From: Reclinomonas americana ATCC 50394
Taxonomy: Eukaryota > Jakobida > Jakobea > Jakobida
Assembly (NCBI GenBank): GCA_048213135.1
Contig: PS015302.1
Coordinates: 61,167-89,633 of the forward strand
Direction of reading: 5' to 3'
Length of the DNA: 28,467 nt
Part shown: in pieces, positions 15,338 to 25,900 of the stretch
How the letters are laid out: each line of letters begins with the position of its first letter
How positions within the stretch are numbered: the first letter of the stretch is position 1
Position numbers and translations under genes: made by a program
The notes under the pieces: generated by a model
The model's database searches: none
What the model was told of the DNA's origin: nothing
What the model saw: only the letters and a program-made list of their open reading frames with translations

Positions 15338-17738
15338 TCAGCGATCATCAGCTCTGCCATCGCGTCCAGTGCTCTGGGTGAGCTTGACGTTTTTCAACCA
15401 GTTCTGTCGTCAGCAAGTGAGTCGTCGGGGGAGGAGAAGGGAGACGGAGAAGGCGACAACACACGCAACGGCCATTGGCGCAATGTGCTTCTCCTGCACA
15501 TCACTGTCCTGTACCGACCAGCTGGACATGGAGCGGCGGTGCAAGTCCTCGGCATGCTTCATGTGTCTTTGTTGCTCGGGTTGTACGACCTTCCATGCAT
15601 GTTCCGCTGACGGTCGTGCTGCGCGCGTCGCAGTCAGCAACATCAGGCGAAAGTCCATGGAGGAAGCACTGAAGAAAGTACCGTGGAGATCAAAGCTCTG
15701 CGTCGTGGCGTGTCGTTTTCTCTTCTGCACGTCAAAGGCTCCCGACGACGAGATCTCAGAGGTCGTGTGTGTGTGTCGCTGCTGGAATCGCCTGGTGCTG
15801 ATCGGCAGTCGGCTTGGTGGCGGCACCAAAGGCATCGACTTGGCCACCTGGGGCAGGGCGCTCTGCTGTTGCACTGCGTTGGCCGACGTCACATCGGCGA
15901 GTGGTGGCCGTGAGCCTGCTGTGGCGGCGGCGCCGCTGCGCACGGAGCGCACCTGCGGCAGTGCAGAAATGGCCGGTGGCGACGGCGTCTTGCCGCCCGT
16001 GGGCGACGGCGAGAACGACGCATCAAAGGAGATGGGAGAGGAGGCGTCAAACTTGCCCGTTCCCGATCGTGGCATCTGCGGGGTGGCACTCAGCGGCGAC
16101 TCGGAGCCTTCGGTGGCCATGGCCACTGATCGATCAGCATCCCGCAGAGGCGACACCAATCCACCCTCCAGTTCCTGCCGGCTGCGTTCGAGATCCTCCG
16201 CTTCCTCGTCGGTCTGGAACGATGAATCGCTAATGTCGTGTTGTCGGAGAGTCGGCAGTGTGAGGGCACTGGGCGTGTTGATCGACATGATGGAGTGATT
16301 TTGTGCCGCCGGCGTGCCCGGCGATGCTCCTTTTTGCGCCACCTCCTCGTCGTTGTCCGTGTCATCATCACCAAAGCCATCGTCACTCTGCGGTGTGCAT
16401 TTGGTGAGTGAAGAGAAGTAGATCACACCTTCTTTCTCTCCTTTCGACTGCACTCACATCGTCCTCGACACTGTGATTGTCGCGTACTTGCGGCGCCGAA
16501 GAACCACTGCAGCGCGCCAGCTTGGCGACAACTGGTTTCGTTTGCGGCTGCGGTTGCTGTTTGTGGAATCGGTGAGCAACAACAACAACACAGATGAAAA
16601 AAGAAGTGCTTCTCACCACAGGGTCGCGTGGCGAGTCGAGATCTTCGCCTCCAAAATCGATCAAGTGAGTAGGCAGCAATGGTGCCTGTCGCCAAGAAAA
16701 AGTTCGTGTCAGTCAGCTCAATGACAGTGAGAAAAGCACAGTGGCAAAACACTGCGAAACCTGTGGCGGCGCCACGGCCGGCTGCTTCTCATCAGATGAA
16801 TCGTGGGAATCCCACTCACTGCCACTGTCGTCGCCCGCAGACTCCTCCGCCTATGCGAGAACAGGAGATTGTCAGTCGCCTCGTACCCCCCACACGGGCG
16901 CACACGTTCTACTTCGACGCACCGCGGCTGGCGAGTCGACCATGCGCAACACCTCTTCCCGCGGCATTGGCGACACAGCCGCCGGTGACGACGGCGAACG
17001 CGACCGCAGCGGATGCACCGCCGGTGTCGCCGACGCCGGCAGCACACTTGCCAGCAGCTCAGACGACGACGGCGACGTCGAATCCATGGCCGTCGCCGGC
17101 GACGAGGGATCCTCGTCACTCAGCAAGCGACGTCCACGCGCCGGTGGCGTCACCGCAGGCGACTCGCTCGTCCACCGCTGCGACCCCGGCAACTGGAACG
17201 ACGACGATGATGCCGATGATGATGATGACAGCGCACCAGTGCCACCTGCCGAGGCGAACACAGTGGACGGTGTGCCCAGTGCGTCGAGCACCGGTGGCGG
17301 TGGCGTACGCACATCACTCGGCTGCAGCTGCTGTCGGTGAAACATGCTCACTGCGGGCGAGTCTGGTGCCACGCGCGCGACTGTGACCGGTGCGCTTGAC
17401 TGCTCACTCTCCTGCACAACGACGATGAGCAATGTTCCCGCCAAGTGTCATCATCAACACCCACACACACACACACACACCATGTCCACGAGTACTCTCA
17501 GCTGCGCCATGGCTCGGTCCAACTCTGTCAATTGTACACGCAGCTCGTGCTGATTCCACATGTCACGTGTGAGCGAGCGAGTGACTCGAGTCGTGTGAGT
17601 GACTCTGTGTGAAAACGCAACAACGTGTCGAATGCGCTGAAACGTGCTTAACATGGGTCCACTGGCCACCTCCTCTGTCTCCTTGTCGTTGCTCTCCCCA
17701 CGCCACCAGCGCACGAGACCATCGAGAACGCGTCGCAT
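15338..17738 (-). CDS. Ser/Pro-rich disordered protein, family not recognised
   Basis: I do not recognise this gene. Eight minus-strand exons give an uninterrupted 637-residue frame: 17625-17738, 17481-17549, 16923-17411, 16761-16850, 16617-16685, 16458-16556, 15470-16387, 15338-15403. All inferred introns are phase 0, which is unusual beside its neighbours. The N-terminal ~60 residues are helical and charged (MRRVLDGLVRWWRG...; HELRVQLTELDRAMAQLRVLVDM, coiled-coil-like). The rest is Ser/Pro/Asp-rich and looks disordered, with acidic clusters (DDGFGDDDTDNDEE, DEEAEDLERSRQELE) and one more ordered strip, PLLPTHLIDFGGEDLD. Ser-Pro/Thr-Pro pairs are frequent. The C-terminus (about 550-637) is again charged. 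The large exon could hold a further in-frame intron (for example GT near 15700 to AG near 15623), which would change residues but not frame. Possibly a phosphorylated scaffold or adaptor; that is a guess. Confidence 0.6.
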
Positions 17739-17812
17739 GAGCGTGAAAAAAACGAGTTGAAGAAAGGTCTTCTGATCGCCAGTCGATGAACTGCGTGATT
17801 AAGTGGAAGGGA
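17739..17812. promoter_or_regulatory. 74-bp bidirectional promoter, disordered-protein gene / deoxyhypusine synthase
   Basis: The divergent ATGs are 74 bases apart. The region contains GTGAAAAAAACG at 17743-17754, similar to GTGAAAAACAACG in the Rh/NmrA-like promoter and at a similar distance (70-80 bases) from the plus-strand start. No TATA box is seen. Two promoters and both 5' leaders must fit or overlap here. Confidence 0.5.
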
Positions 17813-19181
17813 ATGGCGAGCAGCAGCAGCACACCGCAAGACCTGCACGCCACTGTGCTCTCCGAGTCGGAGGAGCTGGACCCGGCACTGCATCCTGTTG
17901 TGCGCGGTCAGTCACACACACAGAGAGAGAGTGGGTGCGTCTGTGTGACATTGCCTTACACGCGCAAGCAGGGCCCGACTTTAACGATCCGGTCGACTAC
18001 GATCGCTTGTTTGAGACGTACCAGTACATGGGCTTCCAGGCGAGCTCGCTCGGACAGGCCATTGTCGAAATCAATCGCATGGTTTGCGATATGCATGCAT
18101 GCAATGGAGGGCCGGAAATGGTCTCTGATGTTGTGTGTCGAGGCAGATCGACGCACGCTCGGCGCCGCACGAGGTGGAGACGGCCGAGTATGAGAGCGAG
18201 GACCCGTTCCGCCCGCGTCGCCCGTGCACCATCTTCCTCGGCTACACCTCCAACATGGCGTCGTGTGGTGTGCGTGAGGTCATTCGGTTCCTGTGCCAGC
18301 ACAACATGATCGACTGTGTGGTGGCCTCGGCGGGTGGCATCGAGGAGGACTTTATCAAGTGTCTGGCGCCGACGTACATGGGCGATTTTGCGCTGCCGGG
18401 CGCCGAGTTGAGAAAACGCGGACTCAATCGCATCGGCAACCTGCTGGTGCCCAACTCCAACTACTGCAAGTTCGAGGATTGGTTCACGCCCATCCTCGAT
18501 GAGATGTACGCGGAGCAGTTGGAGCACGGCAAGGTGTGGACGCCGTCGCGCATGATTGCGCGCATGGGCGAGCGTATCAACAACCCCGACTCGATCTACT
18601 ACTGGTGCTACAAGGTTTGCGTGGCACCACCGCGAGTGGGGCGAATGCCTTGCGTTGGACTCTCACACTACCTTGAGTATGTGTAGAACAACATCCCCGT
18701 GTTCTGCCCGGCCATCACCGACGGCTCGATCGGCGACATGGTGTACTTCCGATCGTGGAAGAACACCGACTTCACCATTGACATTTGCCGCGACATTCGG
18801 CGCATCAACGACATTGCTCGGCGGGCGCACTCCACCGGCATGATCATTTGCGGTGGCGGTCTCATCAAGCACCACATTTGCAACGCGAACCTCATGCGCA
18901 ACGGTGCCGACTACTCGGTGTTCATCAACACGGCCAGCGAGTTCGACGGCAGCGACTCGGGCGCCCGACCCGACGAGGCCGTGTCGTGGGGCAAGATCCG
19001 CCTCACGGCCAAGCCCGTCAAGCTGTACTGCGAGACCTCGGTGGCGTTCCCACTGATTGTCGCACAGACGTTTGCCAAGCGGTACCACTTGGAGCGACGG
19101 AAACGACAGGAAGAGGAAGAGGCTGCTGCTGCTGCTGCAGTGGCTGAGGTGGCGGCTGCGCCTGTTGCGGCACGAGAGTAA
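17813..19181 (+). CDS. DHPS: Deoxyhypusine synthase
   Basis: NAD-dependent enzyme that moves the aminobutyl group of spermidine onto one lysine of eIF5A, the first step of hypusine formation; cytosolic. Four exons: 17813-17906, 17972-18081, 18147-18614, 18687-19181; 388 residues, close to other eukaryotic enzymes (about 370). Conserved blocks in order: [150 protein letters not shown]. The active-site lysine is Lys327 in SWGKIR. The last ~30 residues are a Glu then Ala run, lineage-specific low complexity. The ATG at 17813 is preferred over the in-frame ATG at 17786 because of better context and a typical Met-Ala-Ser start; the earlier one would add nine residues. Its stop lies 48 bases from the stop of LSM1 on the other strand. 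Confidence 0.97.
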
Positions 19182-19229
19182 ACACGCTCGCAGTGTCAAT
19201 CAGTCATCTCGTGTGAGCTCGGCGTGATT
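19182..19229. other. 48-bp convergent 3' spacer
   Basis: Only 48 bases separate the stop codons of deoxyhypusine synthase and LSM1. The transcripts' 3' UTRs probably overlap, giving complementary mRNA ends. No polyadenylation hexamer is visible. Confidence 0.6.
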
Positions 19230-19841
19230 TTAATCGTCGAATGGTCCGCCAGGCATATCGGAAGCCGGCACCGTTAGACAGTGCCGCCTCATGTAGGCCC
19301 TCCGCCTTGCATCACGCACCGCCTCTACCTTGCGCTGCTCCTCCAGCAGGTCCTTGATGCGCTGTGCATGATGCCGGCACATGAGTTGTCTCCGACACAC
19401 ACACACACACAGTATCATTGTCTCGCTCGCCACGCAACAGCCAAGTCAGCTCTCCGCAGCTGCGTGTCAATGCTCTCATCGACCTCGCCCAGCAGCACCA
19501 CATTCTCCCCGCGAATGATGCACAACCCCACGCGCTCGTCGGCAAACATGCCGTCACAAGTGAATCTCTCCCACGTGTCCTCGAACACCAAGTTCGCTGC
19601 GCGCGCGCGTGCAAGTGAGTCACTTGCATGCGCTAGGCACGAGAAGGGGGAGGCCGCACCAAAACGATCAAAAGAACGCAGAACACCGAGCAGATTGCGT
19701 CCGTCACGCAGCCACACAAACAGTCGCTCTGCATGCGCTCATCAGTGCATGCACACACACACGCACAGAGGAAGTGAGAGAGTACACGCAACTGTCGACC
19801 TGCTCAAGCAGCGTGGCCGACGATGGCAAGCCCGCGCTCAT
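19230..19841 (-). CDS. LSM1: LSM1, Sm-like decapping factor
   Basis: Sm-like subunit that defines the cytoplasmic Lsm1-7 ring, which binds oligoadenylated mRNA 3' ends and promotes decapping with Pat1. Four minus-strand exons: 19793-19841, 19660-19728, 19439-19596, 19230-19361; 135 residues, matching usual LSM1 length. Sm1 motif: RLFVWLRDGRNLLGVLRSFD then FANLVFEDTWERF. Sm2 motif: IIRGENVVLLGEVDE. The helical C-tail RIKDLLEEQRKVEAVRDARRR is typical of LSM1 rather than other Lsm proteins. Two of three introns begin GTTGCGTG, and the homology-fixed frame across them makes these among the best evidence for that unusual donor. The start ATG opens MSAGLPSSATLLEQVDK, like the family's short N-terminus. 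It is divergent from MOT1 with 84 bases between ATGs. Confidence 0.95.
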
Positions 19842-19925
19842 CGCCGGCGTCTTTGAGTCGTGTGGCGGACCGACGGAAGTTTGTGACTTTTTGCGCGCGC
19901 GCGACAGAGGAAGAGTTGTCTCACC
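19842..19925. promoter_or_regulatory. 84-bp bidirectional promoter, LSM1 / MOT1
   Basis: The ATGs of LSM1 (minus) and MOT1 (plus) lie 84 bases apart. The stretch is GC-rich with one GACTTTTTGCG and an alternating GC run at about 19902-19911. No TATA box. The two start sites must be very close to the start codons or overlap. Confidence 0.55.
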
Positions 19926-22900
19926 ATGGCATCATCGTCGTCGTCTTCGCCATTTGCTCGTGCACGTGACCTTGCACGTGAACTGTTTGCACAGTTTCCG
20001 CATCGCGGAGTGGGCCGCCTGCTGCGCGTCATTGTCGGTGAGTGATGTCCACACGCACACGCGCGCGCGCGCTCTTCCTCTCCCTCTCTCTTTTCTCCCT
20101 CATGCTGAATGTGCTCGGGCCGCAGACCCCGCTGCCAAGGTCGACATTCGCTCTGCGGCCATGCATCAATTGGATCGTCTGCTGGCCTCTGAGTGGGCAG
20201 TGGATGCCGCCGTCGGTCTTCGTCTTGCGTCGCTGTCGATTGTCGCGGTGTGTGTGTGTGCCTGCTCTCTCTCTCTCTCTCACTCATTGACTCACTGGTG
20301 ACTGACGGCCGCCTTCTTTCGCAGCTGCTGTCGGCTTGCAGTCACGAGGATTGGAACGCGCGAACGGCGGCAGCTGAGGCGATATCGGTGTGCTTTCGAT
20401 GCATTGCCAAGTACGCGCGCAGTGGCGTAGAGCAGTTCCTGGCGTCGTCTGCGTTGCCTCCGCCCCCGCCCCCGCCGCCATTCCAAGTCAAAACCGACTC
20501 GTCGGCATTTGCATGGACACTGGAGGCGCCTGCACGCTTACCGCCGGCGCTGCCGCTGATGGCGTCGCCCGTGTCGCCGTCGCTCGAGGTCCTCACCGAC
20601 ATGGCCCGCCAGCTGGCCTCGTTTGCCGGCGCCTTGTCGGCGGCCGGTGGCAGCAGCGGCAGCAGCAGCACTGGCACGGCGCGAGGTGGAGGACGACGAC
20701 CACCTCCGCCGCTGAAGGGCGTGCGACCGGCCAACATTGTGACGCCGACAACGCACACGGTACTGTCTTCCGTCAGCGGTTCCATGCTGGCCAGCATGGA
20801 TGTTGCCAGCATGTCGGTGCGCCAGTTGAATCGATGGCGTCGTCTGACTGCCGGCAAGCCGGCTGCTCCCTCGACACCGACCACCGCCGTGTCGACACCA
20901 ATTTCGCCCTCGTTTTTCACCGCATCGTCTCCCTCAGCAGCAGCGGGCAAGGCGGCAGGCGCACAGGCTGCCTCGTCGAGTTCTCGAATGCAGAACAAGC
21001 AACGTCGGATGGCCGGCAGAGTGAGACCGCGCAGCCCTGGCGACGAGGATGAGGATGACGATGAGGACCAGGAGGACGAGGAGATGGAAGACAACGATGA
21101 CGAAGACGACGGCAACGACGAACACGATGCTACCGATAGCCCGCCGAAGAAACGGCAAAACACGCGAACCATGCCACCGCCGAAGACGCCGAACGGTGGC
21201 GGAACGAGTGCCGCAGCCACTGCTGCCACGGCTGCTGCTGCCGCCACCGCCACAGACGCCACCATGGAGACTTTGTGGTCCTCGTCGGCGGGGGGTGAAG
21301 CCGTGCTCAACGAAGTGGATCGTTTGGCAGAGGACCCATCGCACTTGATTTCGTGGATGCTGAGCGCGCTGGTGAATGGTCTGCTCGACACCACGTGGTG
21401 GGTCCGGCATGGTGCCATCATGGCTCTCAGGCCTCTCTTGCGCGAATTGGCGGCGCTGCAGTCGCCGTATGGAGTTGGCGGTGGCGGCTTCGCAGACGGG
21501 TGGCGTCTGGTGTTGCGCGCCCTGACGTTTGTGCTCATGGCCGACGAGTTTGCCGACTTTACGGGCGAGTCGGCACAGGTTCCGGTCCGTGCAGAGATTG
21601 CGGTGGCGGTGCCCGACGCAGTGTCTCTGTTGGTGGGTGGTGCGACTGGAGCGGTGGCACTGGCTGCCGCGTTGCGTCAGTGCGCACAAGTGTTGGCTTT
21701 CACTGCCTGCTTTAGTGAGCGGTGGCAGGTGTGTGTGTGTTGTTTTGCATTCGTCGCTTCTGGCGCATGTCATGTGTGGGTGTGTGTGCTGAGTGAGTGC
21801 GTCGATCGTAGGTCCATCTCGGAGTGCTACTGACGTTGAAGTCGTTGGTGCATGCACAAATGAGGGTCGCACAGAGCAATGTGCCGAGTGTGGAGACCAA
21901 GGCGGCACTGACGGACTCGTTGAATGCGTCCACCATGTTGACGATTCGCTGGTATGTTGTGCATGTGTGTGTGTGCTACCTTTCTCAGCAACAATGTCTA
22001 TCTTGGTGGTGACGACGTGTGACGGGCAGCCTGTCGACGGAAAAGGATCCGAGTGAGGAAGTGTGGTGCGCTGCCATGGATAATCTCGCCGCAATCATTG
22101 ACGCCGTGCAGAGCGGCCAGTGGTGGGCGCAGCAACTGGGACCGGAGGCCAAGTGGGCCTCCGATGTTTTCTCGGGCGTCGTCCGGGCGCGACAATTGCT
22201 GGCGAACCTGGACGACGGCTCGTTGGTGGCCGCGCCGTTGTTGCTGCTTCTCAGTTGCGTACCTGGGTGGAATGTTGGAGGTGACATAATGCACGTGACT
22301 CACGTTTGAGTTTGTGTCGTGCGTCGCGTGCAGGGCACAGCCATGGTCCGTGGATCGGCTCAGCAATGGCGCAAATGAGTGCCGACGAGTATGTCAAGTT
22401 GACCTCGTACTGCTGGCACCCGTCTGCTGCTGTGCGAGGAGAAGCCTTGCGGCTGGCTCAGGCAACGTGGTTGCAAAAGGGCGTGCCGGTGCTTGGCGAT
22501 CGAGCACCGCTGGTGTTGTGTTATTTCTTCACCGTCAGCTTTATGGAGCCACAAGAGGTATTGCGCGTGTGCACACTCGAAATAATGCGTTTTTCGTCTC
22601 ATGGCAACCCGCAGGCACTTCGTGTGGCCGCGCGGGAGCTGTTTGTGGCCCTCGGTCTTCATGTCGGTCTCCGTGCGTCCATGCAACACGGCTTTCTCGG
22701 CTGGCTCTTTTCTCTCTCTGCCCTTGTCATGGCCTCCACCGCGCAACGGGCCTCGGCCTCCGCCGTCGGTGCTCTCCCTGCATCCGTCGAACCGTGGTGG
22801 AGCGAGCGCATTCCACAAATGCTACAGACGCAGTTGCGTGGCGCAGCGACACGAGCGGTGCGAGCAAAGTGACACCGATGCTGACATTGTGTTGCAGAAC

Positions 22901-25900
22901 TTCCATTCGTCAAGAGGTGCGATGGACGGAGCAGGAGAAGTGGGATGGACTGTGGGCGGGTGTGGAGACACTGGCCTCGTTGGTTGTTCACGCGCCAGAG
23001 GGAGAGGCGTCGATGGTGCAGGATGTCGGCAACTCGGTGGGGTTCGCCTTGATGAATGGCGCCGAGTCGGCGGCGTCAAAGGAGGTGGCGATTGTTGGCA
23101 CGCTCTTCTGCAATGCCTGGTCACTGCTGGTGTCGGATCCACTGCGAAGTCGCGGTGCGTGGTGGCGTGACAAGCGATGGTTTGACACTGACTGTGCCTA
23201 ATGGTGACATCTCGCAGTGCCGCGGTCGCCGCTGCCGGAGGATGTGGTGCAAGCGCTGCTGTTCTTGGTGGAGACTGGATGCGCGGAATTCGGCGCCGCA
23301 CAGGTGCAAGCAGGACCTGCAGTTGCGTGGCAACCCGAGGCCACAGGTCAACAATGTCGCAGCCGTGAGGACTGACCTCTGTGCGTTTGTTGACTTGGTG
23401 CAGCGGGCTCACGAAGTGGTCATGTCTGAGCTTGCACGTCTGGGCACCATGGCTGCGGCGTCTGAAGTGGCCATCATGCGACAACCTCGAAACAGTGTTA
23501 CGATGGTCATGCAGTCGCTGCTGCAGCTGCTGCGGGTGAGTGAATAAGGGTGATGAGCAGGCGTGGAGATGCATCATTTTCATCATCATCCGCTGTCGCA
23601 GGAATCGGCGTCGAACTCGCGCGAAACAGCGTGGATGGGTGCTCATTTGGGTGGTGCAATCTGTCGTCTGGCTGTCATGTGTTCGTCGGGAGTGTCGTGG
23701 CCGGGAGATGAGTCGGCTTCTGCCGTGGCCGACTTCTTGGTGGACACGGTGATTGGACACGTGTGTGGGTACAGAGCAGTGGTGTTGCCACCATCGGTGC
23801 TGGCGCTGCTGGGTGACGAAACTGGGCGGCTGTCGACGGGTGCTGCCGCGAACAAGCCCACCGTCAACCTGTTTCACCAGGTGGTTGCCGAGCGACTCAT
23901 GGCCAGTGTGCGAGAGGACACTGGCACTGACGGCGCAGCAGCCGCTGCTGCCGCTGCGGCTGCTGCTTCTGCTGCTGTGGTTGCTGGTGCGGACGATGGC
24001 GATGAGGACGAGGATGAAGACGAGGCACCGTCGGTGGCGGTGTCGGGTGGCAAGCGTGGTCGCAGGAAAGCTGCGGCCGGGCGCGCCCAACAATCTCGCA
24101 CGTCGACGACCGCTGCAGCCAGTAGCACGCTGGCGCTGGCAGTTCTCGAGATTGTGGAGATGGAATCGAAGCCGCCTCCGGTGGAGAAGTTACCTGGCGT
24201 CTCCCTTGGTCCTGGCAGGTGAGTGAAGTGCGTACGAGTGAGCAGAGGCTGGGGAGGTGAAGCTGAGCGCTGCATTTCGTCGCCTCGCAGCGTTGCCGGT
24301 GTCGACGACGCGTCAGCTGACGCTGTGCAGTCGGCGCTTTCTGCCGATGGTGTGTGGTCAGGGTCGTTTGCTGCCGAGCGTGCCTTGCGTTCGTTGGTCC
24401 GCGAGTGTGGCAGTGGTTTGCTGGAGCGTTTGCCGCGACTGGCCCAGGGTCTGCTGCGCGTGTGCCAGCCCCTGCCCCCGTTGACGATGGGTGGTGGTAC
24501 GATTGAGTGGATGCAACAATTGTCACAGGTGCAGCAGTCGGCTGTGCTGTGCTCGGTGCTGACGGAAACGTTGCCGGAGGCCCATCGCGAGGATCCACGG
24601 CCGTGTGTGGTGGTGGAGAGTCTGGAGAAGCTGGTGCCATTCTTGCTGGCTCGTGTGGCGGAAGCCGTCCAGGCAGTGTTCCCTGCGGATTCGAGTACAC
24701 TGTTCTTCGCGGCGCAGCGTGTGCTCGCGGCACCCACCACGTTGTTTGTGATGGATGTGTGCGCATGTGTAGCGCGCATATGTCGTTCCAGTCTCGCCCT
24801 CAAGGGTGCCGGTCACTTTGTGTTTGAGGGTGGCATCACGGCTCCGGCCACCGCGTCGTCGGCCGTTGGTGTGGTTGTGGAGTTTGTGCTGAGCTGCTTG
24901 TCTGCTGAGTCGGCGTCGGTGTCGATGAGAGCAGTCGGCCTGCGCATTGTTCTTCGTTGCGTTCCGCGTGCTCCCACCCTCGTGCCCACCCAGTCCTCAC
25001 TCGTGCCGCGCGCAGAGTTGATCAGCCAGCTGCAGCAGCAGTTTGTGCCGTATGCACCGCTGGTGCTGCCGCTGACACTCAACTGGCTGAGCCACCCCGA
25101 TCCTAGCATTCGGTCGGTGGCATCGTCCATCTTCTCGCTGCTGCTCCCACTGTTGCCACTGGCGTTGCCGCTGTTGGGTTCCGGCGAGGCGGTGACTCTC
25201 GCCTCTGTCCACCCACTTTTGCATCCGTTGAGCTCGGTGCCTGGCGGAGTGCACTCCCACGCAGCCTACTGGCACCTTCCCGAGGTCGTGCGGCTGCTCG
25301 TCGAGGAGCGACTGCACTACCTGCGCCGACTGGTGGTCGGTTCCTCGGTGCACGCCAGTGGATCCCAGTTGCGTGATTGAGGATGTGGACTGCGTGTGTG
25401 TGTGCGAGTTGAGGTAATTCTGTCTCATCGCGCGTTGCACAGTTCCACGGAGGAGTGGATGGGAGCGGCTGGCGTGTTGGTGGACCCTGCGGCGCATCGT
25501 GTGGCGCATGTGGACGCCACGTTCCGTGCGTACCAGTTGGAGGGAGTGCGATGGCTGTGGTTCCTTCGGTGTCACCACTTGCATGGCGCATTGTGTGACG
25601 ACATGGGACTCGGCAAGACGCTGCAGGTAGCACTTTTTTTGTTTCTATTCTTTGCATCTCTCGGGTCTCGCGGTCTGACGATCGGTGCAGGCCATTGCTG
25701 TGATGGTGATGCACGCGTTGGACCGGGGCCAGCGGGGCAACGCTAGTGTTGGCGTCAGCGCTGTGTTGTGTCCGGCCACCCTGGTGCCCAACTGGCAGGC
25801 CGAGATCATCAGATTCGCGGCACCTGTGTTGCGCCCGGTCGCGTGGAACGTGGCGTTGCGTGTGCTTCTTGTGGTGATGGAAGCGCAGTGTACTTGTGAT

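Noticed and set aside
15312-16298. Plus-strand frame with a Cys-rich stretch resembling a zinc-binding region
   Set aside because: Cysteine spacing is irregular, no splice-compatible neighbours extend it, and the minus strand gives a multi-exon phase-consistent gene through the same bases.
17786-17812. Earlier in-frame ATG for deoxyhypusine synthase
   Set aside because: It adds nine residues with no family support and a poorer start context; the ATG at 17813 is preferred, though the other is not excluded.
20342-21538. 398-codon minus-strand open frame
   Set aside because: Mirror of MOT1 exon 3, giving Ser runs from acidic codons and Ala runs from Ala codons read in reverse.
22822-24093. 423-codon minus-strand open frame
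   Set aside because: Antisense to MOT1 exons 6-10, crosses their introns, and is composed mostly of Arg, His, Thr and Pro as a shadow frame would be.
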